A stretch of 64,000 bases of DNA from Nocardioides sp. REDSEA-S33_B3 (GCA_001627335.1 LUPK01000055.1:1-64000); one strand, 5' to 3'; positions 25,911 to 35,027 are shown, counted from the stretch's first letter. Notes: a model not told the origin generated them from the sequence alone. Numbers and translations: made by a program.

Positions 25911-26320
25911 TCGGTCACCTCCACCACATCGAGCCGCCTCGCGGTGGCGTAGGACTTTGCAGGCACGTCCACGACTTCCCAGCGACGACCCAGAAGTGAC
26001 GGGTCAGAAGCGGGGCCAACTGCGCTGCACTCGAACTGCCACCCGACCTTCGGAAGGTCCAGCGGGTCGATCGACATCGGAAGGTGAAGTCCGCCCTCGA
26101 CGACCAGGCGGTCGACGCCGCCGACTCGGACCGTGCGGCCGTCGGTGTCGCTGTCGCGAGAGCGGCCGGCGATCTTGCCGGGGGTCTCGTACTGCTCGAC
26201 CCACACCGTCTGATTCAGGCCGTCAACGCGCTGCGTTGTGGCGGCGTAGGCGGTGAACGTGTCGAGCATCAGGGACTCGGCATCCCCGCGCATCTGCTCG
26301 AGGTACGGATCTACGCTCAC
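25907..26320 (-). CDS. DUF6093-like head-tail connector protein
   Basis: 137 residues from GTG 26320, whose stop-start overlap marks the true start within a longer frame. DTFTAYAATTQRVDGLNQ and a final RRWEVVDVPAKSYATARRL beta region match the actinophage DUF6093 pattern, a stopper/connector candidate. Confidence 0.65.
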   Translation of the reverse strand: MSVDPYLEQMRGDAESLMLDTFTAYAATTQRVDGLNQTVWVEQYETPGKIAGRSRDSDTDGRTVRVGGVDRLVVEGGLHLPMSIDPLDLPKVGWQFECSAVGPASDPSLLGRRWEVVDVPAKSYATARRLDVVEVTE

Positions 26321-26790
26321 GGCAGGTCGTCCGCCGAGTACCAGGGGAACGGCGGGCCGGACGGGGCGGGAGCGGTCGGGACGTAGATCGTCGAGTCGCC
26401 GAGGGTCCCGCGCGTCACCGACACCGTGCCGAGGTCGCTGGGCTGGCCGCTCGCGGAGTAGTCGGCCAGCGTGTTCTTCTCCGACTCGGTGAGGTACAGG
26501 CCGGTCGCGCCAGCCTCCCCCCAGCGGCGGGTGGCATCGTCGACCGTGACCGAGGTCAGGCCGGCAGGGTTCAGCCACACGCGGGACGCGACCTGCACCA
26601 CGACAACCGAGACGACGTCGGGGACGTCGGTGAGCGCTTCGGCCTCGTCGACCCAGGTCTGGCCCGTGTGGGCGCGGACCAGGGCCGACGCGGCAGACAG
26701 CACCGCCCTCGCCCGCGGGTCCGCGTCAGGGATCTCCTGACCGACCCACGAGGCGAGGTCACTCACCTGTGCGAGCGAGGGCAGTGCCAT
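26317..26790 (-). CDS. Head-tail connector (gp6-like)
   Basis: 157 residues. GGAG is spaced 7 nt from ATG 26790 but only 1 nt from the upstream in-frame ATG at 26796. Helical N-terminus (LAQVSDLASWVGQEI, ALVRAHTGQTW) as in adaptor proteins that cap the portal. Confidence 0.72.
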   Translation of the reverse strand: MALPSLAQVSDLASWVGQEIPDADPRARAVLSAASALVRAHTGQTWVDEAEALTDVPDVVSVVVVQVASRVWLNPAGLTSVTVDDATRRWGEAGATGLYLTESEKNTLADYSASGQPSDLGTVSVTRGTLGDSTIYVPTAPAPSGPPFPWYSADDLP

Positions 26791-26803
26791 CGTCATGCTC
26801 CGA

Positions 26804-27688
26804 TCAGACCGGGTCGGGGACCGAGACAGCGCGGGTGGCGCTGATCGTCTCCGCGCCGACGAAGGTGTCGGCGACGGCCTGGTCCTCGAGCTGGAGCGGG
26901 TTGTAGTGCTGGAGGTACCGCAGCGCGAACCCGTCCTGGGCGATGGTGGCCGAGAAGCCGGCACCCTCGGGCGCCCGCGAGGGGCGGGTGACGTGGGCGA
27001 AGGCGTCCCGGTGGTAGGCCACCGAGGTCGTCAGGTTGGGGTCGGTGACGATCGTGAAGCCCAGGAGGCGACCGATGATGGCGTCGCGCAGGACACCGTC
27101 GGTGCCGGACTCGTTGACCTTCTGGAGCTGCTCGACGTTGAGGAACGCGGCCTCGGCCTCGGGGGTGAGGGCGAAGTAGCGGTCGCTCATCGGCACCTTG
27201 CGAGCGTTGAGCACCGCACGGGCGGCGATCAGCACTGCGAGGGCGTTGGAACCGTCCGCGGCGAGGGCCGGGATGCTCGCGTCGGTGGCGACGGCGTTCA
27301 TCTCGGTCAGTAGGGGGGCGGTGACGCCGTCGACGACCGACTCGGCCATCGGGCGGATGACCTCGGACTCGAGGCTGGTCAGGGTGAACGTGGCGAAGTC
27401 GTCGGGCAGGCGGATCGCCTTGTAGACCTGCGTGTCCATCGTGACCGGGATGGTGTCCTGGTCGAGCTCGTCGAACACGATCGCGTCGCGCGCGGTGCGG
27501 TTGGCCTGGGTGTAGGTCCGCGCCGCGCCGGCGGTGATCGGGTTCTTGATGTTGACCACCATGCCGCGACCGGCGACGAAGTCCTGCGAGAAGTCCTGGC
27601 GGACGGTGCGCGGGAGTGTGGTCAGGTAGCGCAGGGCGGCGAGGGTGGACCGCGCCGCCTGCTCCGGGGTGTAGAGGGTGTTCGCCAC
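26804..27688 (-). CDS. Major capsid protein (P22-coat-like, HK97 fold)
   Basis: 294 residues beginning MANTLYTPEQAARSTLAAL from GTG 27688 with GGAGGT upstream. Features such as VVNIKNPITAG, IVFDELDQDTIPVTMDTQVYK and GRLLGFTIVTDPNL are the pattern of P22-type coat proteins found in many actinophages. It follows the scaffold gene. Confidence 0.9.
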   Translation of the reverse strand: MANTLYTPEQAARSTLAALRYLTTLPRTVRQDFSQDFVAGRGMVVNIKNPITAGAARTYTQANRTARDAIVFDELDQDTIPVTMDTQVYKAIRLPDDFATFTLTSLESEVIRPMAESVVDGVTAPLLTEMNAVATDASIPALAADGSNALAVLIAARAVLNARKVPMSDRYFALTPEAEAAFLNVEQLQKVNESGTDGVLRDAIIGRLLGFTIVTDPNLTTSVAYHRDAFAHVTRPSRAPEGAGFSATIAQDGFALRYLQHYNPLQLEDQAVADTFVGAETISATRAVSVPDPV

Positions 27689-27750
27689 GGTGACCTCCTA
27701 TGGTCGTCGGGTTGACCGCAGCAAGCCCGTGGCGGGGCCGTGCGGGGGCA

Positions 27751-28242
27751 TCAGTGCTGGAACATCCGGGCGGCGATCTTGCGCGTGTCCGTCTCCTCGG
27801 GCTCGCGCTCCGGCTGGCCACCACCGCGCAACTGCTCGGTGGGGCGCTGGGAGGGCGGGCGCTTGGTGGGGGCCACGAGCTCGACCAGCGCCTCGGCGTC
27901 GGCGAGCATCTCCTCGCGGGTAGCGCCCTGGAGGCGCCGAGCGATCGCGAGCGGCAGACCCAGCTCGTAGCCGACCTCGAGCTGGAGGACGGTCGCCTTG
28001 AGGCCGCCGTTCTCCTTGGTGAGGTCGTCCACGCTGGCGGCCTTCTGTTCGGCCTTGGTGGCGCGCTCGCGGAGAGCCCTGTTCTCCGAGTTGACCTTGC
28101 CGATCTTGCGCTTGGCCCGCTCGGGGTCCCATGCCTCGTCTCCGTCGTCCTCCTGGGACTCCGGCTGCTCAGCAGTGGGGTTCTGGTCCTCGGCCTCCTC
28201 GGGGGTGACCTCGGTCTCCTGCGTGGTGTCCTGCTCGGACAT
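27751..28242 (-). CDS. Capsid scaffolding protein
   Basis: 163 residues: acidic N-terminus (about 1-40), a coiled coil (about 45-90) and a basic C-terminus ending RKIAARMFQH, the usual scaffold layout with a coat-binding tail. Placed directly before the major capsid gene. Confidence 0.88.
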   Translation of the reverse strand: MSEQDTTQETEVTPEEAEDQNPTAEQPESQEDDGDEAWDPERAKRKIGKVNSENRALRERATKAEQKAASVDDLTKENGGLKATVLQLEVGYELGLPLAIARRLQGATREEMLADAEALVELVAPTKRPPSQRPTEQLRGGGQPEREPEETDTRKIAARMFQH

Positions 28243-28295
28243 GGATGCCCTCCTGGGGCTAGGGGATGGTGCTGCCGCCCACCGGGGGCGGAAGA

Positions 28296-28997
28296 TCAGC
28301 GGAGGCCGCCGAGGCGGCGCATCTGCGCGAGGATCGCCTTCGCATCGGCGCCAGGGCCGGCAGCGTCACGGGCGGCGTAGTACGTCTCACGCCAGTCGGC
28401 GACGAACGGGGCCTCGTCGTAGTCGCTCATCGACCAGACCGGCACGGCGATGCATCGGCAGTGATTGTGGTACTTCGACGCCGCGGTGTCTTCGCTGCGG
28501 AAGACGGGGCCGCGGGTGGCATTGAGGGCGCAGAACGCGCAGGCGTTGGGGCTGGCGTAGCGCGCCCACCGGGCGGGCTGTGGGTCGCGGTCGGCGGCCG
28601 TCTCGATCGCCTCGCGGTCGGCGAGGGCGAGCAGGCGCTCGACCGCAGCAGCGGAGTCGGCCAGTGCCTTGTCCACGTCGACGTACAGGCCGGACGCGGC
28701 CCACGAGGCGGTCTTCTCGATCTGCTGAACGGGCGGCAGGTCGGGGAGTGGTGCCGTGAAGGATCCGGGGACGTTGGCGGCCAGTCGCAGGTCGTCGTAC
28801 CAGTCGGCGCCGAGTCCGCCGGCGACCGGGTGGAACGCGTCGAGCAGGTCGCCTAGCAGGCCGGCCAGTGCCACGCGAGCAGCCTCGGGCGAGTCCAGTG
28901 GCAGCGACGGCCACTCGGTGACCAGTTCGGCGATCGCGAGGGTGATGACGTCCGCGAGGGCTTCGCGGTGCGCGATGGCCTCAGCCTGCGTCGCCAA
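28296..28997 (-). CDS. MuF-like minor head protein
   Basis: 233 residues. The C-terminal CAFCALNATRG followed by YHNHCRCIAVPVW is the Cys/His signature of the MuF/VG15-like minor head proteins that bind the portal. Its start overlaps the portal gene end by 17 nt. Confidence 0.85.
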   Translation of the reverse strand: MATQAEAIAHREALADVITLAIAELVTEWPSLPLDSPEAARVALAGLLGDLLDAFHPVAGGLGADWYDDLRLAANVPGSFTAPLPDLPPVQQIEKTASWAASGLYVDVDKALADSAAAVERLLALADREAIETAADRDPQPARWARYASPNACAFCALNATRGPVFRSEDTAASKYHNHCRCIAVPVWSMSDYDEAPFVADWRETYYAARDAAGPGADAKAILAQMRRLGGLR

Positions 28998-30414
28998 GGC
29001 GGTTCACCAGTCCGGCGACCGTGGGGTTCTGCCGCGCCTCGGCGGCAGCGTCGGCGATCGCTGCGAGGCGGTCGCGAGCGGCACCGCGGCGAGCGAGGGC
29101 CTTCCACTCGTCCACGTCGGCGGTCTCCGCGCCGGGGACCATCGACCACAGGGCCTCGGGCGGGACGCCGAGCATCTGAGTCAGCTTGCCGAGCGCGTCG
29201 GCCGCCTGAGCCAGCGAGCGGACCTGCATGTCCTGCCAGGTGATCCGCGCCCGGAAGTCCTGCGCCGCGGCCTCGTCGCCCTCGATGTGGGCTGCGAGGC
29301 GGAGCAGTTGAGCGTGAGCGTCGCCGAGGCCGTCGCGGCGCACAGTGACCTTCTGTGCCCAGCCGTTGCGGATCTCAGCGATGGTGTCGGCAGAGACGTT
29401 GGAGAGTTCGGCGAAGGCCGTGATGGGCGTCTGCGAGACGGCCGCCAAGGTCTTCTGGTCGGACTCGTCGACGCGCACGAAGCCGTCGAGCGGCGTCTCG
29501 TCGAGGGTGTCGAACTTGGTGTTCGGGTCGCGGGCGACCAGCATCTCCGACTGGGAGAGCTTGATGCGTCGACGCTCGACCTCGGCGCGGTACTCCGCCC
29601 ACTCCTCGACGGTCGACTCAGCAGTGGGCTCCTTGAGCCCCTTGCCGAGGTCGACGCCGGAGACGGTGCGGATCTTCCACGAGTTGTAGTGCTGCGCCAG
29701 CAGCCGGTCGTGGACGTTCTTGTTGAGCCGCTTCGCGAGGTTGATGAACGGCTCGACCTCGCCGACCGGCTGGCCCTTGAGGTCGGTGAATGGGGCGTAG
29801 CGCACGAACGGGCAGACGCCGACCTCGTGGCCGCGCCACTCGATGAAGTCGACCTCGTCGCCTGAGGCGCCGACGCGCACGAAGTACTCGAACTCGTCGT
29901 CGTAGAGCTTCATCACCCACTCGTTGCCGGCCGGTCGACCGTGCAGCGCGTACATGGGCCACTCGTCCTCGAGGTCGTCGGCGTAGACGGTGAGGGCGTG
30001 CGAGGGGTCCACGGCCGTCAGGCGGGCGCGACGCTCGCCGCCGATGGTCCCCGGCATGGCCTTGCCGTAGCAGTAGCCGTAGCCGTTCGCGGCGTGGTGG
30101 ATCGAGTGCTGGAGGCGGGAGAAGCGGTTGCGCTCCCATGCGCCCCAGGGCGTCGAGTTGTCGGTCTGGTCCGGCGAGCGGTAGCCGTCGACGATCTGGG
30201 CCTGCGAGGTGGAGGCGACCACGAGACCGAGCCACGGCGTGCGGGCGAGGTCGCGGAGCGTCTTCTGCTCCTTGGTCGCGTTCGCCGGCAGCTCGATCGG
30301 CTCGTGCTCGGAGTGCATCCACTTCCCGATCCACTCCAGCCGCTCGCGCTCCTGGCGGAATAGCGGGTAGAGCCGGTCGTGGATCAGGTCGGTGACATCG
30401 GACTGGGAGAGCAT
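28981..30414 (-). CDS. Portal protein (SPP1 gp6-like)
   Basis: 477 residues. N-terminal helices (LYPLFRQERERLEWIGKWM), the wing region with WVMKLYDDEFEYFVR, and the clip/stem GQPVGEVEPFINLAKRLNKNVHDRLL are typical of SPP1-type portals, which form the 12-fold DNA gate. Begins one base after the terminase stop. Confidence 0.92.
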   Translation of the reverse strand: MLSQSDVTDLIHDRLYPLFRQERERLEWIGKWMHSEHEPIELPANATKEQKTLRDLARTPWLGLVVASTSQAQIVDGYRSPDQTDNSTPWGAWERNRFSRLQHSIHHAANGYGYCYGKAMPGTIGGERRARLTAVDPSHALTVYADDLEDEWPMYALHGRPAGNEWVMKLYDDEFEYFVRVGASGDEVDFIEWRGHEVGVCPFVRYAPFTDLKGQPVGEVEPFINLAKRLNKNVHDRLLAQHYNSWKIRTVSGVDLGKGLKEPTAESTVEEWAEYRAEVERRRIKLSQSEMLVARDPNTKFDTLDETPLDGFVRVDESDQKTLAAVSQTPITAFAELSNVSADTIAEIRNGWAQKVTVRRDGLGDAHAQLLRLAAHIEGDEAAAQDFRARITWQDMQVRSLAQAADALGKLTQMLGVPPEALWSMVPGAETADVDEWKALARRGAARDRLAAIADAAAEARQNPTVAGLVNRLGDAG

Positions 30415-32199
30415 CTAGAACCAGACCTCCCCTGTGTGCGTCACGGTTTCCTTGCGGGTCATCTGCCACAGGCGCCACATCATGCGGGCGCCGACGGCAC
30501 AGACAGCGGCGTCGATCTTGCGGGCGGATTCTCGGTGCTCCTTGCCGAGCGAGACCCCGAACTTGCTGGGGCGACGGCGAGCGTTGTGGGCGTGCTCTCG
30601 CAGCCGCGCGGACCCGTCGTGGGTCAGTGTCTGCTCCGAGACGTCGGAGGTGAAGCGTTCGGCGTGCTCGACGAACAGCGAGACGTGACGGGGCATCCTC
30701 ATGTCCCAGATGACCGCGTGGCGGCGGTCCCCGTCCTTCTGTGCGAGCAGCTCGTAGCCGGCGGACAGGTCCGCGGCCCAGGTGTCACAGAACGGCTCCC
30801 AGTAGCGTTCGCCGGTCTCGTCGTCGCGGGCATCCGAGGGGTCCCAGAAGAAGCCTCGGACGTCCCAGGTCTTGTGCGCCTCGCGGACGCGCAGGTCGAC
30901 CGCTGCGCGGTCCACGACCCACTCCTCGGCGCGAGGCGGGCGCTGCCAGACGCCGACGGTGAACACGAAGCCGTCGGAGAGGCGGCATCCCACGATCGCG
31001 GTCGCGTCGTCGGACTTCGACCCATCGCCGAACAGGACCACCGGCTCGCCGCTCTTGACGACCTCGGCGCGGTTCGCGCAGGCGTCGAACTCCTGCGGAT
31101 CCACCCAGGCGTCCTCGGTGGCGGTGATCTGGTTGTACCACTTGCGCCGGGACTCGCTCGGCGGGTTGGCGGGGTTGAGGATCGACTTCACGATGCGGCC
31201 CGTGGGGCGCGTGTCGAGCCAGGACGAGTCGCCCTTGATGGCTGCGACCACGCTGGGCGCGGTGTCGGCGGTCAGAGGGGCTTCGGGCGGGGCCTCGAGA
31301 CTGTCGTACAGCAGGCCGAACCGCATCGCCGTCGGGGTGTCGCCCTGAGTGGCATTGAAGCCCTCGCGGACGCGTTGCCCGACTGAGTCCTCGCCGGGGC
31401 GGTAGGCGTTGCAGATGTCGAGCATCCGCGCAGCGCCGCCCTCGGACTTCGCTGCGTTGCCCTCGATCGCGCCGGCCATCTCGTGACCCTGGTTGCCCGT
31501 GAGCCAGTTCTGCGTCTCGTTGCGGATGATGAGCGTCGGGCGCCCACCCTCGATCGCGAGCGGCGACGCGGTCACGGCCTCGATCTGGCGAGTGTCGCCG
31601 AGGCCGTAGACGTTGACCTTGCCGACCTGGATCCCGTAGTGCCGCCGAGCCTCCGCGCTGATGAGCGACGGCATGAGCTTCATCGTGTTCTTGGTCTGCT
31701 CCTGGCTGACCGCGACCACCTGCACCCAGGCGTTCGGCTCCTCGCGCCCGATGGGCTGGTCGCCGTCCCAGTGGTCGAAGGTGACCTCTGCGAAGCACGC
31801 CGCGACCGCCAGGCATGCGGCCACCGGATCCTTGCCCCAGCCCTTGAGGCGCTGGAGGACGGCCGAGTGATAGAGGAAGTCGCCGTCCTCGTCTACGGCG
31901 AAGTACCACAGCAGGAAGCGGGTTTGCTCGGGGGTGAACTGCCACGGGTTGCCGTGCTTGTCACGCAGCCACACGCCGCACCAGGCCAGCACCCGCCAGC
32001 CGAGTGAGTGGCGCGGCAGGACCCAGCCTGAGTCCCACTGCCACGTCGGGCCGATCTTGACCGGCTCCCAGGCGAGGTCCGTCGGCGGAACCGTCCGCTC
32101 GAGCAGATCCTCGTACCAGGCGATGATCTCGGCGAACTCCGAGTCCGCCGTGGCGACCGCTGCTGAGCGACTACGCGCCACGACGCGACCAGCGGGCAT
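30415..32199 (-). CDS. Terminase large subunit
   Basis: 594 residues from ATG 32199; a longer frame to 32256 overlaps the small subunit further. The ATPase domain carries a deviant Walker A LQRLKGWGKDP (about 116); the nuclease domain has VLFGDGSKSDDATAI and FFWDPSDARDDE acidic clusters. It translocates and cuts DNA at the portal. Starts inside the end of the small terminase gene (29-nt overlap). Confidence 0.9.
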   Translation of the reverse strand: MPAGRVVARSRSAAVATADSEFAEIIAWYEDLLERTVPPTDLAWEPVKIGPTWQWDSGWVLPRHSLGWRVLAWCGVWLRDKHGNPWQFTPEQTRFLLWYFAVDEDGDFLYHSAVLQRLKGWGKDPVAACLAVAACFAEVTFDHWDGDQPIGREEPNAWVQVVAVSQEQTKNTMKLMPSLISAEARRHYGIQVGKVNVYGLGDTRQIEAVTASPLAIEGGRPTLIIRNETQNWLTGNQGHEMAGAIEGNAAKSEGGAARMLDICNAYRPGEDSVGQRVREGFNATQGDTPTAMRFGLLYDSLEAPPEAPLTADTAPSVVAAIKGDSSWLDTRPTGRIVKSILNPANPPSESRRKWYNQITATEDAWVDPQEFDACANRAEVVKSGEPVVLFGDGSKSDDATAIVGCRLSDGFVFTVGVWQRPPRAEEWVVDRAAVDLRVREAHKTWDVRGFFWDPSDARDDETGERYWEPFCDTWAADLSAGYELLAQKDGDRRHAVIWDMRMPRHVSLFVEHAERFTSDVSEQTLTHDGSARLREHAHNARRRPSKFGVSLGKEHRESARKIDAAVCAVGARMMWRLWQMTRKETVTHTGEVWF

Positions 32200-32539
32200 T
32201 CGCCGCCGAGCGCGCTTGGGACGAACGCTCGCCCGCGTCCTCGCCGCCGGTCTCATCCGGCAGCTTGAGGGCCTTGAGGTGGGTCGCCTTGGACTTCGCG
32301 GCCTTGTCGATCGACCCGATCATCGGGTGCTCGACCTCCTGGCCCATGCTGCCCTTGCTCATGTACGGCCGGCCGAGCTCGCCCCACGCCTTGATGAACT
32401 CCGCCTCCATGTCGGCGGCCACGCAGGCAGACGACAGGATTCGCAGCTCGTCGGCGCGCAGGTCCCACTTCTCGACGACCTCGCGCCACAGGGCGGCGCC
32501 AGTGTCGGCGAGGTGCTTCGGGGGCTTCGGCTTGCTCAT
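32171..32539 (-). CDS. Terminase small subunit (P27-like)
   Basis: 122 residues from ATG 32539, with GGAGGG 8 nt upstream. LADTGAALWREVVEKWDLRADEL is the P27-type small terminase start; HPMIGSIDKAAKSKATHLKAL its core helices. Recognises the packaging site. Confidence 0.88.
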   Translation of the reverse strand: MSKPKPPKHLADTGAALWREVVEKWDLRADELRILSSACVAADMEAEFIKAWGELGRPYMSKGSMGQEVEHPMIGSIDKAAKSKATHLKALKLPDETGGEDAGERSSQARSAANARWSRRGA

Positions 32540-32686
32540 GGGGCAGCCCTCCTGGGGCTCGGTGGGTGGCCCTCCTGGGGCCTGAAAAACGGGGGAGAGC
32601 CGCACGCAGGATCCGAGGTGCTATCCCCTCGGTCCTGTCGCCGTGAGCGAGTGAGGGTCACCCCCCACCCCTCGCGGGTCGGTCGG
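32540..32686. other. Non-coding stretch before small terminase, candidate cos region
   Basis: No gene seen. Contains a duplicated GGCCCTCCTGGGGC-type block (32547-32580) and a small hairpin CCGAGG/CCTCGG near 32612-32632. The gap lies between the HNH-linked small gene and terS, where cos sites of HNH-carrying phages usually lie. Confidence 0.35.
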
Positions 32687-32887
32687 TCAGCTCTTGGTCG
32701 ACCGCTTGGCCGCGGTCTTCTTGGCGGGCTTCGACTCCTCGGTCGAGGTCTCCGCCTTGGCCTCGGTGGCGCGCTCCTGGCCCGACGGACGAGTGTCGCC
32801 GGCCGGACCCGACTCGCCTGCCTTGCGGGTGTCGCCAGCAGGTCCGGTCTCGCCGGCCTTGCGCGGGTCCCCGATGACTGCGCTCAT
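32687..32887 (-). CDS. Lys/Glu-rich protein with short tandem repeats (66 aa)
   Basis: ATG 32887 overlaps the HNH stop. Two copies of a GDxRKAGExGPA unit then a third partial one, ending in a Lys-rich tail like a histone H1 tail. Disordered; may bind DNA near the packaging site. Function unknown. Confidence 0.6.
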   Translation of the reverse strand: MSAVIGDPRKAGETGPAGDTRKAGESGPAGDTRPSGQERATEAKAETSTEESKPAKKTAAKRSTKS

Positions 32888-33183
32888 GCGATCGCTCCTG
32901 GGTGTCGTGGTTGAGGCCGCTTGCGTTGCGGCTTCTCGTTCTGGGTCTTGCGCTTGTGGCACTCGCGGTTGAGCCAGCGCAGGTTCGCGAGCGAGTGGTC
33001 GTCGCCTCGCTGGTCGTGGTCGCAGTCGTGTCCGATGCCGTCGCACGCAGCGACGTGCCAGCGTGGTTCGCCGTTGAGGCTGAGCCCTTCGCAGCGTCCG
33101 CCTGCTCGTTGCTTCGTGGCGGCAACTCGCGCGGGCCAGTCGCGGGGGAGACGCGAGCGTCGGTCGCTACTGCTCCAGTTCAC
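32884..33183 (-). CDS. HNH endonuclease
   Basis: 99 residues from GTG 33183. CEGLS...HVAACDGIGHDCDHDQRGDDHSLANLRWLNRECHKRK holds the HNH motif (DHD...N...H) with Cys pairs. HNH proteins next to terminase are required for packaging-site cleavage in many cos phages. Confidence 0.88.
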   Translation of the reverse strand: MNWSSSDRRSRLPRDWPARVAATKQRAGGRCEGLSLNGEPRWHVAACDGIGHDCDHDQRGDDHSLANLRWLNRECHKRKTQNEKPQRKRPQPRHPGAIA

Positions 33184-33274
33184 GCTCGGCCTTGCAGCAG
33201 TCGAGCGCGAGGGACGGGACGACGTGATGGCGCTTGCAGGTCGAGCAGCGCCACGGGTCGGGGGTCTCGCTCAC
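33167..33274 (-). CDS. Small Cys-rich protein (35 aa)
   Basis: GTG 33274 overlaps the preceding stop (GTGA), and the gene overlaps the HNH start. WRCSTCKRHHVVPSLALDCC suggests a zinc knuckle. Confidence 0.5.
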   Translation of the reverse strand: MSETPDPWRCSTCKRHHVVPSLALDCCKAERELEQ

Positions 33275-33477
33275 GCAGGCTCCGGCATCGTCCGCCGGCT
33301 CACGAGCTCGTAGTCGTCGAGCACGGCGTCGATGCGCTTGTGGGCTACGTCCCAGCTCGAAGGCGCACACACGCCCTTGACATGCGGCACTCGCTTGGCT
33401 GCGTCGTTGAGCAGGCGCAGACAGTCGGCCAGTTCCTCGAGCGTGGTGTCGTCAGTGACGCGGACAACCGTGGACAT
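33271..33477 (-). CDS. Hypothetical phage protein (68 aa)
   Basis: Strong AAGGAGG before ATG 33477. Helical; TLEELADCLRLLNDAAKRV then SSWDVAHKRIDAVLDDYEL. No family recognised. Confidence 0.65.
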   Translation of the reverse strand: MSTVVRVTDDTTLEELADCLRLLNDAAKRVPHVKGVCAPSSWDVAHKRIDAVLDDYELVSRRTMPEPA

Positions 33478-33509
33478 GCCGACCTCCTTGGGCCGTGAAC
33501 GCCACGCCG

Positions 33510-33653
33510 TCAGACCTCGGCGCCGTTCTCACGGCGCGGCGCACGGTTGCGCTGCCCCTCGAACCTCGCGGCCTGGCAGCCCGGACAATGTCCCGAGATG
33601 GAAGGCGCCCGTCCGAACCGGGCGTCATGAGGGGACGGCAATACCACGTCCAC
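33510..33653 (-). CDS. Possible small CxxC protein (47 aa)
   Basis: A frame from GTG 33653 encodes SGHCPGCQAARFEGQRN with a basic C-terminus, reminiscent of short zinc proteins. No ribosome site and no overlap to support it; the rest of 33478-33673 shows nothing. Confidence 0.3.
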   Translation of the reverse strand: MDVVLPSPHDARFGRAPSISGHCPGCQAARFEGQRNRAPRRENGAEV

Positions 33654-33673
33654 CGGGACAAGCGTAGCGCAGG

Positions 33674-34510
33674 TCACGACGCTCGCCTATGCGAACCATC
33701 AAGTCGTGTCGCACCCTCGCGGTTGAGCAGGTCCAGCACCTCGCTGAGTCGGTGCTTCTTCGGCCCGCACGGATCGCCGTCGCGGTCCAGTCGGCGGATG
33801 GTCTCGATGTGCTCCCGCTGGCCCCACTTCTTGATGCGCTCGTACAGCCGGACGATAGAGGTCTCGGTCTCGGTCAGCGCGACGACAGCCTCAGCCAGCC
33901 GCATCGGGGGAGCGATCCACCCGCGCGCTTCGCCGAGCACGATGTCGAGGTGGTCGTGGGCGTAGGTCGTCGCGCCACACTCACGGCACGTCACCCACGT
34001 CAGTCCCGGCACGACGTAGGTCGGAGCCGCACACCCGTCACGCTGGCACTCGCCCGCGTACCAGCCGGGGGCGACCTGCTCGGTCAGGGTCCGCAGCCGC
34101 TCCTCGTGGTCGGCCAGGGCGACGATCAGCAGGCCGGCCCAGTCGAGGGTGGCGACGCTGGTCAGGTTGGAGCCAAGGAACCAGCAGGCGACCTTGATCG
34201 CGCCGAGCTCGTCGTTGCTGGCGGGCAGGTCGTCGGTCATGCGGTCGTCGGCCAGTGCGCGCGCCCAGGTGGTCAGGTCGTTGCCCACCTCGTCGAGCGC
34301 CACGGACACGCGGTCGGTTGCCGCCGTTGCTCCGCTGGATGGCTCACGCGACCCGGGGACTGGTCGGCTGCCCGCGCGGCCTGGTCGCCAGCGGGCGAGG
34401 TTGCGGAAGTAGACCGGCAGCAGCTCGAGGCAGCGGGATGCGAGCATCTGGCACAGGTCACACAGCGCGAGGCCATTGGTGGTGGTCGCTTGGCAGTGCA
34501 GGCAGGTCAT
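33674..34510 (-). CDS. Zinc-ribbon phage protein of unknown function
   Basis: 278 residues. N-terminal MTCLHCQATTTNGLALCDLC is a four-Cys zinc knuckle; a second pair (CQRDGCAA, TCRECGATTYA) lies about 155-185; an HTH-like region follows (IAPPMRLAEAVVALTETETSIVRLYERIKKWG). The two zinc ribbons plus C-terminal helices suggest a nucleic-acid-binding regulator, like similar proteins in actinophage early regions. Confidence 0.7.
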   Translation of the reverse strand: MTCLHCQATTTNGLALCDLCQMLASRCLELLPVYFRNLARWRPGRAGSRPVPGSREPSSGATAATDRVSVALDEVGNDLTTWARALADDRMTDDLPASNDELGAIKVACWFLGSNLTSVATLDWAGLLIVALADHEERLRTLTEQVAPGWYAGECQRDGCAAPTYVVPGLTWVTCRECGATTYAHDHLDIVLGEARGWIAPPMRLAEAVVALTETETSIVRLYERIKKWGQREHIETIRRLDRDGDPCGPKKHRLSEVLDLLNREGATRLDGSHRRAS

Positions 34511-34653
34511 TCCTCGTCGGTCCCTTCGTTGCGGTCGTGCCGGTCGGGAGCCCAGGACGCTTGGTGGTAGCAGCCGCGGGGCTCGTGGTGGGGCGTGGGA
34601 TTCAGGCAGTCGCCGGGGCCAGCGGTCGACGGGCAGCGCCAGGCGTCAGTCAT
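34507..34653 (-). CDS. Small Cys-containing protein (48 aa)
   Basis: ATG 34653 with stop overlapping the next start (ATGA). MTDAWRCPSTAGPGDC, later GCYHQASW; possible zinc knuckle. Also overlaps the upstream gene by 8 nt. Confidence 0.5.
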   Translation of the reverse strand: MTDAWRCPSTAGPGDCLNPTPHHEPRGCYHQASWAPDRHDRNEGTDEE

Positions 34654-34780
34654 CGGGGCCTGCCATTCCGGGCGGAATGATGTGCTCCGGGTGGGGGCAG
34701 TTCTCTACGCACGAGCCGCCAGGTTCGGTCAGGACATGGCACGGACCCAAGGGCCACGTGCCGAAGTCGTCGTTAGCCAC
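34646..34780 (-). CDS. Small Cys/His protein (44 aa)
   Basis: GAGGAG 8 nt before GTG 34780. Contains GPCHVL, SCVENCPHPEH, three Cys with His, likely metal binding. Confidence 0.55.
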   Translation of the reverse strand: MANDDFGTWPLGPCHVLTEPGGSCVENCPHPEHIIPPGMAGPDD

Positions 34781-35027
34781 GGCTTATCTCCTCGGTCGAG
34801 AAGTCACGCTCCAAAGCCGGAAGGTGTCGCTCGTGGAACGCGACCAGTTCGCCTCGATCGCGCACCACAGAACCGTCTCCCATCGCGGCCACCGCCAGTT
34901 CCACGTCGGCGAAGCGGCGCGCTCGGGCGATCTGTGCCTGGTTTGCAAACGGATGGCTGACCACCCGGTAAAAGTTGAAGCCTCTCGTGTCTTTCTCGGG
35001 CGATCGGGGATCAGTACCAGTCGCCAT
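34773..35027 (-). CDS. Hypothetical phage protein (84 aa)
   Basis: ATG 35027 starts inside the end of the upstream gene. Contains FNFYRVVSHPFANQAQIARARRFADVEL; no family recognised. Confidence 0.55.
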   Translation of the reverse strand: MATGTDPRSPEKDTRGFNFYRVVSHPFANQAQIARARRFADVELAVAAMGDGSVVRDRGELVAFHERHLPALERDFSTEEISRG

